From an uncultured Chitinophagaceae bacterium (GTDB lineage: Bacteria; Bacteroidota; Bacteroidia; Chitinophagales; Chitinophagaceae), in assembly GCA_937907395.1 (NCBI GenBank), contig CALCII010000009.1, positions 1-64,000 of the forward strand: a DNA stretch of 64,000 bases, in the 5' to 3' direction. Each line of letters begins with the position of its first letter. The stretch's first letter is position 1. This document shows positions 35,797 to 43,862 of the stretch, piece after piece. The position numbers were made by a program, and so were the translations under genes. The notes under the pieces were generated by a model. That model had not been told where the DNA came from. It made no database searches and saw only the letters and a program-made list of their open reading frames with translations.

Positions 35797-36996
35797 ATGT
35801 TGAAGGGAAAGAAAATACTTCTGGCTGTTACAGGCAGTATCGCTGCTTATAAAATTCCTTTATTGGTTCGTTTGCTGATAAAGCAGGGGGCAGATATTAA
35901 AATAGTAATGACACCGGCTGCAAAAGATTTTGTATCGCCTCTCGTTTTATCCACTTTGTCTCATCATGAAGTTCATACTGAATTAGTAAATGAGAATACG
36001 TGGGCTAATCATGTGCAACTGGGGCGTTGGGCGGATCTGATGTTGATTGCTCCTGCCAGTTGCAATACCATCTCAAAAATGGCTAATGGCCAATGCGACA
36101 ACCTGCTACTTGCTACTTATTTATCGGCCACATGCCCTGTAATGGTGGCTCCGGCCATGGATGAAGACATGTGGAAGCACCCTTCCCTGAAAGCGAATAT
36201 CGACAGGCTTCAATCCTATGGTAATGTGATTATACCGGTGGAAAAAGGAGAATTGGCCAGTGGATTACATGGAGAAGGCAGGATGCCGGAACCCGAAACA
36301 CTTTTAACGGTTATTGCTGATTTTTTTTTAAGTAAGAATGACTTTGCAGGCAAGACTGTGTTAATTACTGCCGGCCCAACATACGAAGCAATTGACCCGG
36401 TTCGTTTTATCAGTAATCATTCAAGTGGAAAAATGGGATTGGCCCTGGCGGAGGAATTCTCAGTGCGGGGAGCATCAGTAGTACTTGTGCTGGGCCCTGT
36501 ACAACAGCCAGTCAATTTTGCGGTGAAGGAGTTGATTAAAGTAAAATCGGCCGAAGAGATGTACCAGGCTTGCGTTGAGAGGTTTCCGTTCGTTGATATC
36601 GCTGTAATGGCAGCTGCAGTAGCTGATTATACGCCGGTTACGATTGCCACACAGAAAATTAAAAAGAGTGATGACCAGTTTGCAGTAGAACTTAAAAAAA
36701 CAAAAGATATACTTGCTTCTTTAGGTGCTGCTAAAAAGCATCAGTTATTGGTTGGATTTGCTTTGGAAACAAATAATGAAAGGGATAATGCGATTACCAA
36801 AATGGAAAAGAAAAATGCCGATGCCATAGTGCTGAATTCAATGAATGATGCGGGTGCCGGCTTTGGAGTTGATACCAATAAGATCACCCTATTTGAAAAA
36901 GGGGGAGGGGAGCATGCTTTCGGGCTTCAATCAAAAAAAATGACAGCAAAACATATTGTTGATGTTGTAAAACGAATGATGAATGAAAAAAACTAA
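35797..36996 (+). CDS. coaBC: Bifunctional phosphopantothenoylcysteine decarboxylase/synthase
   Basis: Coenzyme A biosynthesis: couples cysteine to 4'-phosphopantothenate (CoaB) and decarboxylates the product (CoaC), 399 aa. The N-terminal flavoprotein domain has GSIAAYKIPLLVRLL, the catalytic-His region SHHEV with NTWANHVQLGRWADLMLIAP, and PAMDEDMWKHP. The CoaB half begins at about residue 190 with KTVLITAGPTYEAIDPVRFI and SNHSSGKMGLALAEE, and has AAAVADYTP and the KIKK loop. Both halves are complete. It overlaps the porD-like gene by 14 bases. Confidence 0.97.
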   Translation: MLKGKKILLAVTGSIAAYKIPLLVRLLIKQGADIKIVMTPAAKDFVSPLVLSTLSHHEVHTELVNENTWANHVQLGRWADLMLIAPASCNTISKMANGQCDNLLLATYLSATCPVMVAPAMDEDMWKHPSLKANIDRLQSYGNVIIPVEKGELASGLHGEGRMPEPETLLTVIADFFLSKNDFAGKTVLITAGPTYEAIDPVRFISNHSSGKMGLALAEEFSVRGASVVLVLGPVQQPVNFAVKELIKVKSAEEMYQACVERFPFVDIAVMAAAVADYTPVTIATQKIKKSDDQFAVELKKTKDILASLGAAKKHQLLVGFALETNNERDNAITKMEKKNADAIVLNSMNDAGAGFGVDTNKITLFEKGGGEHAFGLQSKKMTAKHIVDVVKRMMNEKN

Positions 36997-37903
36997 CCTG
37001 CTTTTATTCTTTCTACTTATAAGTGTCTTCGTGAAGGCACAGGAATTTAATGCCCGGGTGAAAGTGCTGGACAACCAGTTGCCAACCACTATTGATAAGC
37101 GAACATTCCGCACATTGGAGTCTTCTCTTACTAATTTTATTAATAAACGCAAATGGAGTAATGATGTGTTCAAGCCAAACGAACGGATTGAATGCCAGCT
37201 GCTGATTAATTTAACCAAGTCTCCTGAGCTCAATGTGTACACGGGTACATTAACCATACAGGTGGCACGCCCTGTTTTTTCAAGCAGTTACTTATCGCCC
37301 ATCATCAGTTACCAGGATCAGTATGTTGATTTTCGTTATGTGGAATCACAACCCCTGGAATTTAATGAAAACAGGATTTCAGGAAGCGACCCGTTGAGTT
37401 CGAACCTTACAGCTGTTGTGGCATATTACATTTACATTATTCTTGGATATGATTATGATTCTTTCAGCCTGAGAGGCGGGGATCCTTATTTTCAGAAAGC
37501 ATTAAATGTGGTAAACAATGCACCCGATGGAACATTGATCAGTGGTTGGAAATCATTTGAAAATAATAACAGGAACCGTTACTGGCTTACAGAAAACCTG
37601 ATTAACAACCGCTATGCCATTATCCATGATGTTTATTACAATTACTATCGCAAAGGGTTGGATAAAATGTTTGAGAGTGAGAACGAAGCACGTACAGAAA
37701 TCCTGAATACTTTAGTTTCACTTGATAACCTTTACAGGGATAATCCCAACCTGATGGCTGTGCAATTTTTTGTATTAGGGAAGTCAGATGAATTTATTGG
37801 TATCTTCAAAAAAGCATCCCAGCAAGACAAAGTTAGAGTGCTGGAGATATTATCACGCATCGACCTCTCCAATGCAAATAAATATAAGGAAGGATTGAAA
37901 TGA
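36983..37903 (+). CDS. porD: PorD-like (DUF4835) T9SS-associated protein
   Basis: DUF4835 family protein, 306 aa, exported through signal peptide LLLFFLLISVFVKAQ (about residues 5-19). Recognisable blocks are FNARVKVLDNQLPTTIDKRT and FRTLESSLTNFINKRKWSND, VAYYIYIILGYDYDSFSLRG, GWKSFENNNRNRYWLTENLI and the C-terminal SRIDLSNANKYKEGLK. In Porphyromonas gingivalis the family member is PorD, linked to type IX secretion, and the gene usually lies after coaBC as here. Its molecular role is not settled. The next gene begins four bases before its stop. Confidence 0.82.
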   Translation: MKKTNLLLFFLLISVFVKAQEFNARVKVLDNQLPTTIDKRTFRTLESSLTNFINKRKWSNDVFKPNERIECQLLINLTKSPELNVYTGTLTIQVARPVFSSSYLSPIISYQDQYVDFRYVESQPLEFNENRISGSDPLSSNLTAVVAYYIYIILGYDYDSFSLRGGDPYFQKALNVVNNAPDGTLISGWKSFENNNRNRYWLTENLINNRYAIIHDVYYNYYRKGLDKMFESENEARTEILNTLVSLDNLYRDNPNLMAVQFFVLGKSDEFIGIFKKASQQDKVRVLEILSRIDLSNANKYKEGLK

Positions 37904-38271
37904 GATATTTGTTATTACTTGCTTTCATAGTTGGTATCTTTTCTTGTTCCGGGAAAAGAGATGTCCCTGCGAATGTTATCAAACCGATCAAAATGCAGGC
38001 CATCATGAAAGATTTATTTCTGATAGATGCAGTGAATACAGAGCGATTATCACGGGCTTATCAATTCCAGTTTGCTGAAGAGAATAAATCCGGGTATGAG
38101 CGGGTGTTTCAGTTGCATAAGACTACCAGAAAAGAGTTTGAGGATAGTTATAATTATTATGTGAGCCACCCCGATTTTCTGGAGGAGATAGTTGATTCTG
38201 TATCATCTCAGCTAACCCGTGAATCACTGAAAACCGATATTAAAAAAGATTCATCAGGAAAGAGTAAATAA
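37900..38271 (+). CDS. DUF4296 lipoprotein
   Basis: Small predicted lipoprotein, 123 aa, with lipobox IFSC at about residue 16. The core MQAIMKDLFLIDAVNTERLS, followed later by FQLHKTTRKEFEDSYNYYVS and HPDFLEEIVDSV, is typical of DUF4296, a Bacteroidota family of unknown role often encoded near coaBC/porD. It overlaps porD by four bases and is one base from the next gene, so it is in the same transcript. Confidence 0.8.
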   Translation: MRYLLLLAFIVGIFSCSGKRDVPANVIKPIKMQAIMKDLFLIDAVNTERLSRAYQFQFAEENKSGYERVFQLHKTTRKEFEDSYNYYVSHPDFLEEIVDSVSSQLTRESLKTDIKKDSSGKSK

Positions 38272-38272
38272 G

Positions 38273-39016
38273 ATGATAGTAACATCACGGATTCTGGAAA
38301 AACAGTTTGGTATTGATCCCGAGATCGCAGACTATTTTGCCAACAAAAGACCGGTTCCGCAGAACAACCGGTTCTGGAAAAATAAGCGGATTTATCTGTC
38401 TGTTGGATTTGGATACCTCACCATACCTTTTGCATTTGATCTGATGCATAAATGTGGCATCGCTAAATCTGTGTTACTGGAAGATCAGCATGTTGCTTTA
38501 ATGGAGCAGGGGTTTGATTTGCTGAGGGGGTACGAAAAGAATGAATTGTCGTTTGTTGAATTTACTACCGGGTGTATGGAATTGGTGAAGGATAAAGTGA
38601 AGCAAAAACATCTTGCTGCAGATCTTTTTGCAGTGTTGTCTGGCAGGGAGCCTGCCTATTTTTCTTTTGAGAAAAAGCACAAAGCACTCGCCAGAAGCGA
38701 CCATTTTTTATTTACGCTGGTGGACCTCGATTTATCTGATGAATGGATTTCCGGCTTTTTGAAATACTGGTATGCTATGGCCCGCCCCATTCTATTGTTA
38801 GACGATTTTAAAGACCTGGAAGAAGATCGTAGAGATCATGAAGAGAATACAATTATTGAACTGGGGAACAATGCTGCAGCCATTAAAGCAGCCTATGAAT
38901 TTGGCCTCGATGATCTGGCCATACTTGAAACCGTTAATCCGTTACTGGCAGCCTATATGCGTGCCTATTTAAAGGATGCATTAAATTACAAAGCTGTAAG
39001 GGAAGAGTTGAATTAG
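38273..39016 (+). CDS. Unknown alpha-helical protein with acidic motif
   Basis: Conserved-looking protein of 247 aa with no family I can name. It appears soluble and mostly helical, without signal peptide or transmembrane segment. The most distinctive part is LLLDDFKDLEEDRRDHEENT at about residues 175-194, which is similar in pattern to the second metal-binding (NSE/DTE) motif of class I terpenoid synthases. A DDxxD motif in the first half is not obvious; LLEDQHVALMEQ around residue 66 is the nearest acidic stretch. It is the last gene of the bamD cluster, starting one base after the DUF4296 stop. Its end overlaps the end of the opposite response regulator gene by four bases. Any enzymatic role is speculation. 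Confidence 0.7.
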   Translation: MIVTSRILEKQFGIDPEIADYFANKRPVPQNNRFWKNKRIYLSVGFGYLTIPFAFDLMHKCGIAKSVLLEDQHVALMEQGFDLLRGYEKNELSFVEFTTGCMELVKDKVKQKHLAADLFAVLSGREPAYFSFEKKHKALARSDHFLFTLVDLDLSDEWISGFLKYWYAMARPILLLDDFKDLEEDRRDHEENTIIELGNNAAAIKAAYEFGLDDLAILETVNPLLAAYMRAYLKDALNYKAVREELN

Positions 39017-39663
39017 TCGATCAATGAGTTTTTCATTGCAAAGAAAACAAGCCCAACAGAATTTTTAACACCAAAGCGTTCCATCAAACGGTCTTTGATA
39101 GCTTCCACTGTTCTGGGGCTGATGTCCATTTCTTTTGCAATTTCTTGTGCCGTATACTCCATGCAAAGCAAGCGTATTACCTGTTTTTCTTTATCATTAA
39201 TCTGAATTTCGCTATTGAGGGACGGGATTGATTTTACTTTCGCATGTGATTTTTTGAGTAGAATCCTGTTCACGAAATTATTGAGGTAATATCCTTTGGT
39301 GTATACTTCAAGAATTGCTTTCTTAATTTCTGCGGGGTCGGAACTTTTCAGCAAATAGCCGTTTGCTCCGTTTTCCATCAAATGGGTAACAAAGCGTTCA
39401 TCTTCATACATGGTGAGCACCAGGACATGAATATTCGGGAATTGTTTGCTGATGATTTTTGTTGTTTCGATGCCGTCTTTTCCGGGCATTCTCAGGTCCA
39501 TCAGAATTACATCTGGCTGAGATTCGGCTAACCCTGCCAGTAATTCTTCTCCGTTCTCTGCTTCCTGAACAAATTTAATATTGGGATAGGAACGTAAGGA
39601 GAGTACAACCCCCTTTCTGAAAATCTGATGATCGTCTGCAATCGCAACTTTAATCTGTGACAT
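39013..39663 (-). CDS. NarL/LuxR-family response regulator
   Basis: Two-component response regulator, 216 aa. Receiver domain: acidic pair D10-D11, phospho-acceptor D56 (VILMDLRMPGKDG), a Thr in VLTMYED and Lys in YLLKSSDP. The C-terminal helix-turn-helix (about 150-210) is of LuxR/NarL type: LNSEIQINDKEKQVIRLLCM, EYTAQEIAKEMDISPRTVEA. It follows the histidine kinase gene after 40 bases on the same strand and is presumably its partner. Its target genes are unknown. Two paralogs lie further right in the window. Confidence 0.93.
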   Translation of the reverse strand: MSQIKVAIADDHQIFRKGVVLSLRSYPNIKFVQEAENGEELLAGLAESQPDVILMDLRMPGKDGIETTKIISKQFPNIHVLVLTMYEDERFVTHLMENGANGYLLKSSDPAEIKKAILEVYTKGYYLNNFVNRILLKKSHAKVKSIPSLNSEIQINDKEKQVIRLLCMEYTAQEIAKEMDISPRTVEAIKDRLMERFGVKNSVGLVFFAMKNSLID

Positions 39664-39703
39664 ATAATATTCCCGTGAAATAAAGATACATCAATTTTTG
39701 TCA

Positions 39704-40537
39704 CTATTGAAGCGTGGAAATTGGTAATTCAATGGTTACCTTGTAGTAAGTATTAGTACTATCCTTTTCAAAAAATATTTTTCCATCGAGTATCCGTATA
39801 CGGCTGTGTATATTTTTCAATCCAAGTCCATGCTGGTTATCTCTTTGCTTTTCATACCCTGTTTGAGTTAATCCATCTCCATCATGATGGATACGTATGT
39901 AAAAATGTTCTTCCGTTTTATTCTGGGTAATATGAATAAAGCTGGCGTGGCTGTGTTTGAGGATATTATTGATGAGTTCCTGGATCACCCGGTAAACCGA
40001 TAATTCAAGGTCCAGTTTTAATCTTCTTTTATAATCGTGAAAACGGCAGCTCGCATTAATCGAACCAGTGCCATTGATTTTCTGGATGATGTCGCTCATC
40101 GCACTTTCCAAACCAAAATTCTTTAGCGTAGGAGGGATGAGGCTATGAGAAATATTACGTATCAATTGAATGGTATCATCAACAATTTGCTTGGCGTTAA
40201 AAATTGATTGCAGCTGTGTGGCAGTATCCTGGTGTACCAGGTTTTCATTCAGGTAAAGGCGAACAGTTGCTAAAAGAGGGCCGGCATCATCGTGTAAGTC
40301 GGCTGCAATTCGCTGGCGTTCTTCTTCCTGGCTGTCAAGAGATGCCTGGAGCAGCAGGCGCTGATGATCGGCCTGCATATTTCTCATTTTTAACTGAAAG
40401 TAGATCACCTTTCGCTGGTGAAAAACTACAAAGATGATGAGACCAACTGCAAGGAGTAGCATACCAAAGGTACCGAAGTACACAACGTATGTAACATTTG
40501 AAGTATTGGCTGCTTGTAAAAAAAACATGGTTTGCAA
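39704..40537 (-). CDS. Short membrane histidine kinase (NarX/DegS type)
   Basis: Sensor histidine kinase of the HisKA_3 type, 277 aa. It has one transmembrane helix (about residues 17-39), a short coiled-coil, and then the phosphorylation site ERQRIAADLHDDAG with His82. The ATPase domain has the N box ELINNILKHSHAS and a GLGLKNIHSRI G2-type block. There is almost no extracellular or PAS sensor domain, so input must come from another protein. The gene just upstream encodes a multi-helix membrane protein, and the response regulator lies downstream, making a three-gene operon. Confidence 0.92.
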   Translation of the reverse strand: MQTMFFLQAANTSNVTYVVYFGTFGMLLLAVGLIIFVVFHQRKVIYFQLKMRNMQADHQRLLLQASLDSQEEERQRIAADLHDDAGPLLATVRLYLNENLVHQDTATQLQSIFNAKQIVDDTIQLIRNISHSLIPPTLKNFGLESAMSDIIQKINGTGSINASCRFHDYKRRLKLDLELSVYRVIQELINNILKHSHASFIHITQNKTEEHFYIRIHHDGDGLTQTGYEKQRDNQHGLGLKNIHSRIRILDGKIFFEKDSTNTYYKVTIELPISTLQ

Positions 40538-40555
40538 TGGGTTTGGGTGATTTCG

Positions 40556-41206
40556 TTAGGTAAAGTCTGGCAAGGTAGATTTTTCTGATTTCATTACCAT
40601 TCCTATAGAGAACAATATATTCCGAAGCATGTAGAAGATAGCATGAATATAAACATACTGCAAAAGAAAATTACCTACAGTTTCAGAGGTTTGTCTGTAG
40701 ATAAACACGAAAAATGATCCGGTAAAAAAAAGGAAAAAGCCTGCGACTCCCCAAAAGGAAGGTTGCATATAAATGAACAAGGTCTTAGGGTAACGCAATT
40801 GTTCATAAAAATAAAGGATACTGTAACTGATAGCAATCAGGCTTTCAATACCATTTACAGTTGAATCAAATGCCTCCTCTGGGTTATTAAGCGTATAAAA
40901 CAACCAACAAGAATAAAATAACAACCCTGTTACCAGAACAATCCTTTTGTGCAACATATTACCGAAAGAAAAATGGAAGTAATAGCTAATGGCAAAGAAC
41001 TCAATTGGGATAAATAAGTGATTGAAATACAAGGCAAATTCGGGTGCACGGTATTTTGTAAGGGTATAGATAATGCCATGTATAATAATGAAGAGGCAGA
41101 AATAAAGAATTACCCGTTTTGCTTTTTCTGATGCGTTTTTTTGCATCAAGAAAAACAAAACGGGTAACAAGTTAGAAAGACGATGTATATTTTCTATTAA
41201 GACCAA
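40556..41206 (-). CDS. Multi-pass membrane protein, possible sensor partner
   Basis: Unknown integral membrane protein, 216 aa, with about six hydrophobic helices (around residues 12-22, 34-48, 66-86, 92-105, 125-137, 153-168, then 180-200). No catalytic motif is seen. It ends 18 bases before the start of the histidine kinase on the same strand, so it is probably co-transcribed with it. The kinase has no sensory domain of its own, so this protein may sense a signal in the membrane. That role is inferred from context alone. Confidence 0.72.
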   Translation of the reverse strand: MVLIENIHRLSNLLPVLFFLMQKNASEKAKRVILYFCLFIIIHGIIYTLTKYRAPEFALYFNHLFIPIEFFAISYYFHFSFGNMLHKRIVLVTGLLFYSCWLFYTLNNPEEAFDSTVNGIESLIAISYSILYFYEQLRYPKTLFIYMQPSFWGVAGFFLFFTGSFFVFIYRQTSETVGNFLLQYVYIHAIFYMLRNILFSIGMVMKSEKSTLPDFT

Positions 41207-41261
41207 TTGATACTTGGTTTATCACCAAATATACTGAAAGAAAATCTATATCAATCCTTTA

Positions 41262-41624
41262 TTATTCGAATGATTTTGCGCCCCAGGCATCAGTAACTTC
41301 ACGGTCAGCTACGATACCTTCTTCGCTAACGATTTCACCACTGGTATTTACAACATTGTATTCGAGGATAGGTTTACGATTTTCATCAACACCTACTAAA
41401 ACACATTTGCGTGTACCTTGTTCGTTATATGCAGGCATAATAACGATACCAGCGCAATTAGGTTGAGCGAGGATTTTTTCAATGATTTCTCTACCCACTA
41501 CATTACCATATTGGTGATCGGGGTGTTTGTCATAATAACGCTTTACCATTTCTTCACCGGCTTCATATCCAATGTGCTGACCGATGCTGGCTACTTCAAT
41601 TTTTTGTAATAGTTCTTTCTGCAT
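41262..41624 (-). CDS. Conserved small protein of unknown function
   Basis: Soluble-looking protein of 120 aa without signal peptide. It contains IGQHIGYEAGEEMVKRYYDK and PNCAGIVIMPAYNEQGTRKC in the middle, then VGVDENRKPILEYNVVNTSG. The last part is rich in Glu and Asp. I do not recognise a family with confidence. It is encoded alone, with 55 bases to the membrane-protein gene downstream and a 770-base intergenic region upstream that contains repeated GTAAATNNACG motifs and a promoter-like element. This suggests tight regulation, perhaps by the neighbouring response regulators. Confidence 0.7.
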   Translation of the reverse strand: MQKELLQKIEVASIGQHIGYEAGEEMVKRYYDKHPDHQYGNVVGREIIEKILAQPNCAGIVIMPAYNEQGTRKCVLVGVDENRKPILEYNVVNTSGEIVSEEGIVADREVTDAWGAKSFE

Positions 41625-41711
41625 AGTTGTAGGTTTTAGAAGTTTAGTTTGAAGAGCTAATTTTCATCAAACTACTTCTTTATGCAATAGATACACCTGT
41701 GAATAACATGG

Positions 41712-41742
41712 TAAAAAATGGCGTAAATTGCAGAAAATCAAA
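41712..41742 (-). promoter_or_regulatory. Promoter-like element upstream of the 120-aa gene
   Basis: The minus strand begins TTTGATTTTCTGCAATT (41742-41726) and continues into an A/T-rich -7-like stretch about 20 bases later. The block is the same as that before the 1288-aa cargo except for one base, is in the same orientation and lies at a similar distance from the start codon (about 100 bases). The -7 part is a poor consensus match. Confidence 0.4.
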
Positions 41743-41773
41743 CTAATACAATAGTATTACGTTTATTTTCTTG

Positions 41774-41841
41774 GTAAATATACGGGTAAAACTACGAATA
41801 AAAAATAGTAAATTTACGAAATTAAAAATGGTAAATTGACG
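41774..41841. repeat. Three GTAAATNNACG direct repeats
   Basis: GTAAATATACG (41774-41784), GTAAATTTACG (41808-41818) and GTAAATTGACG (41831-41841) lie in one 68-base stretch, all in the same orientation. The middle copy also forms a 10-base palindrome GTAAATTTAC. Spacings are 34 and 23 bases. They stand just upstream of the promoter-like element of the 120-aa gene and may be operator half-sites for a NarL-type regulator. Confidence 0.6.
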
Positions 41842-41945
41842 ATAAGTAAACTCGGAATAGTACGTAAAAGTGGCTTGTGTGCACAATGTGTGGATAAATG
41901 GATGCACTTAGTGGAGCCATTGGATTTTAAAAACGGGGCCTTGGT

Positions 41946-42072
41946 TTCAATTAACATTGGTCAGCGTTAGGTTCTTTCAGGAGGTTTTTGTTTGGATATT
42001 GGATCAGCTTTTTTGGGTTCGGTTTTACATCAGGATATGTTTAAACGAGCTGTCTGACCAATGTCAATTGAA
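41946..42072. repeat. 19-base inverted repeat enclosing about 90 bases
   Basis: TTCAATTAACATTGGTCAG (41946-41964) is repeated in inverted form at 42054-42072 with one mismatch. The enclosed 89 bases are T/G-rich on the plus strand. As RNA this would fold into a long-armed hairpin with a large internal loop; as DNA it could be the remains of a small mobile element with terminal inverted repeats. No coding sequence is convincing inside. Confidence 0.6.
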
Positions 42073-42394
42073 TGATACAAAAGTAAGCTGGCATATATGG
42101 CTATACAAGAGCAAATTCAACCAATTTTGTGTTTACTAATTTTACGGGTAAGGTGGAAAAACTACGAAGATTGGATTCGTAAAACTACGATGGGGCATTA
42201 AAATGCCGGTTTTTGATCTTCTCCGTTAATAATTAATTCATTTTTAAATATTTAGTTGAAAATGAGTTGGTGATTTACCTCGTAAATACACCTACATGTT
42301 TTCCGTAATTTTACTATTTTTCCTGTCCAAAATCATTGTTTGTTGGTTTCACTTGAGTATATTGCATTTACCCATTAAATCAATAAGTTTTCCA

Positions 42395-43054
42395 ATGCCT
42401 ACGGATTTACACATCAAGTTTGCGATTGCCGATGATCATAAAATTTTCCGGGATGGAATAAAAATGGCTCTCAACGGCCGGCCACACCTGAAGCTGATAT
42501 GGGAAGCAGAAGACGGAAGAGACATGTTACACAAGCTCGGGATCAAAAAGCCTGATGTTCTGTTGCTGGATATCCGGATGCCGGAGTTGGACGGAGTAAA
42601 TGCCCTTCAGATGATCAGGAAGGAATATGAGGATATCAAAATTGTGGTACTGAGCATGTACGACGATCAGCAAATGGTGAGCAAAATGATGGAAATGGGG
42701 GCCAATGCCTATCTCACCAAAACAACAGACCCCAACGAAATCTATGAAGCAATCCTTACTTGTATGAATGAGGATTTTTACTTCAATGATCTGGTAAACC
42801 AGGCAGTATTACTGAAGCTGAACCACAAAAAAACAGTCCGGCAGTTTTACCCGAATCCGGTAAAGTTCTCCGAAAAGGAGCTCCAGATTCTGAAACTGTT
42901 GGCAGAGGATAAAACAACGGAAGAAATTTCGAAGGAAGTGTTTCTGAGTCCGAGAACAATTGAAACCATCCGCCAGAATATGAAAAACAAGGTGGGTGCA
43001 AAAACCATTGCCGGGTTAATTGTTTATGGCATGCGCAATAAATTGCTCGAATAA
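42395..43054 (+). CDS. NarL/LuxR-family response regulator (orphan)
   Basis: Response regulator of about 219 aa. The start MPTDLHIKFAIADDHKIF is chosen because a longer frame to 42296 adds a hydrophobic stretch that is foreign to the family. Receiver: D13-D14, phospho-acceptor D59 (VLLLDIRMPELDG), VVLSMYDD and the conserved Lys in YLTKTTDP. The HTH at about 155-215 contains FSEKELQILKLLAEDKTTEE and VFLSPRTIETIRQNM. No kinase gene is adjacent on this strand. It is followed after 115 bases by a paralogous regulator. Confidence 0.9.
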   Translation: MPTDLHIKFAIADDHKIFRDGIKMALNGRPHLKLIWEAEDGRDMLHKLGIKKPDVLLLDIRMPELDGVNALQMIRKEYEDIKIVVLSMYDDQQMVSKMMEMGANAYLTKTTDPNEIYEAILTCMNEDFYFNDLVNQAVLLKLNHKKTVRQFYPNPVKFSEKELQILKLLAEDKTTEEISKEVFLSPRTIETIRQNMKNKVGAKTIAGLIVYGMRNKLLE

Positions 43055-43169
43055 AGAACGACCGTAAAAACCACAAGCTTAAAGTCAGGTAGTAGTACCA
43101 ATAAAAGTCACGTGGAAATTGATGAACTTGCATTGTTGATATTTACGGAACCCTTTGAAATCTTTTCCT

Positions 43170-43862
43170 ATGTACGAATTGAAAACTACTAAGTCAAACG
43201 AGAAAGTGACAGATATCATTAACGTTGCGATTACTGACGACCATGTGCTGTACCGTGCAGGTGTGAAAACAGCCCTCGGCATGAAAAAAGACATTAAGAT
43301 TCTTTTTGAAGCCGATAATGGTATGCATTTGCTCAATATGCTGAAGCATATTCAACCAGATGTGATTTTGCTCGACGTTCAAATGCCCATCATGGATGGC
43401 ATTGCAACCCTTCCCGAAGTAAAAAAGCTCTATCCTAATATTAAGATCATTATGCTCACGATGCATGATGAACATACCATGATTCAAAAACTCATGGAAC
43501 TGGGAGCAAACTCTTATCTCACCAAAAATTCTGATAGTGAGTTGATTTATGAAGCAATTAAAACCTGCCACGAACAGGAGTATTTCTTCAATGCACTCAC
43601 TAATAAAGCACTCATCGACGGACTCCGTAATAAACGGCAGGGCGATGGGGGAATGCAGCACGATGTTAAACTTAACGACAAAGAAATCACTATTCTGAAA
43701 CTCATGTGCGATGAAAAGAGCACTAAAGAAATAGCTGATATCGTTGATCTGAGCCCACGCACCGTTGAGGCCATCCGTGATAAACTCAAATCCAAAATTG
43801 GCGCCCGTTCCACAGCCGGATTGATTCTTTACGCTGTGAAGAACAATATTATTGAAGGCTGA
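43170..43862 (+). CDS. NarL/LuxR-family response regulator (orphan, paralog)
   Basis: Response regulator of about 230 aa from the ATG at 43170; a TTG at 43155 would add five residues. Receiver: D23-D24, phospho-acceptor D69 (VILLDVQMPIMDG), IIMLTMHDE and Lys in YLTKNSDS. HTH: LNDKEITILKLMCDEKSTKE, IADIVDLSPRTVEAIRDKL. It is closest by eye to the regulator ending at 43054 and to the one on the minus strand at 39013-39663. Three such paralogs with only one kinase nearby suggest that kinases elsewhere also feed this region. Confidence 0.9.
   Translation: MYELKTTKSNEKVTDIINVAITDDHVLYRAGVKTALGMKKDIKILFEADNGMHLLNMLKHIQPDVILLDVQMPIMDGIATLPEVKKLYPNIKIIMLTMHDEHTMIQKLMELGANSYLTKNSDSELIYEAIKTCHEQEYFFNALTNKALIDGLRNKRQGDGGMQHDVKLNDKEITILKLMCDEKSTKEIADIVDLSPRTVEAIRDKLKSKIGARSTAGLILYAVKNNIIEG

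Larger units (their letters stand above)
41625..42394. other. Long intergenic region, motif-rich, no gene
   Basis: AT-rich stretch of 770 bases between the divergent 120-aa gene and the second response regulator. It holds a promoter-like element, three GTAAATNNACG motifs, repeated ACGGGTAA and ACTACGA words, a TTTAC/GTAAA palindrome (42273-42287) and a 19-base inverted repeat about 90 bases apart, all listed separately. Small open frames here look accidental. A structured RNA or a wide regulator-binding region are the two readings I can support. Confidence 0.6.

Noticed and set aside
41957..42139. 60-codon open frame in the long intergenic region
   Set aside because: It crosses the inverted-repeat arms, has Trp/Phe/Cys-rich composition and no promoter or ribosome-binding signal.
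42296..42394. Hydrophobic N-terminal extension of the second response regulator
   Set aside because: The extra 33 residues resemble a membrane segment that receiver-first regulators of this type do not have; the ATG at 42395 gives the standard start.
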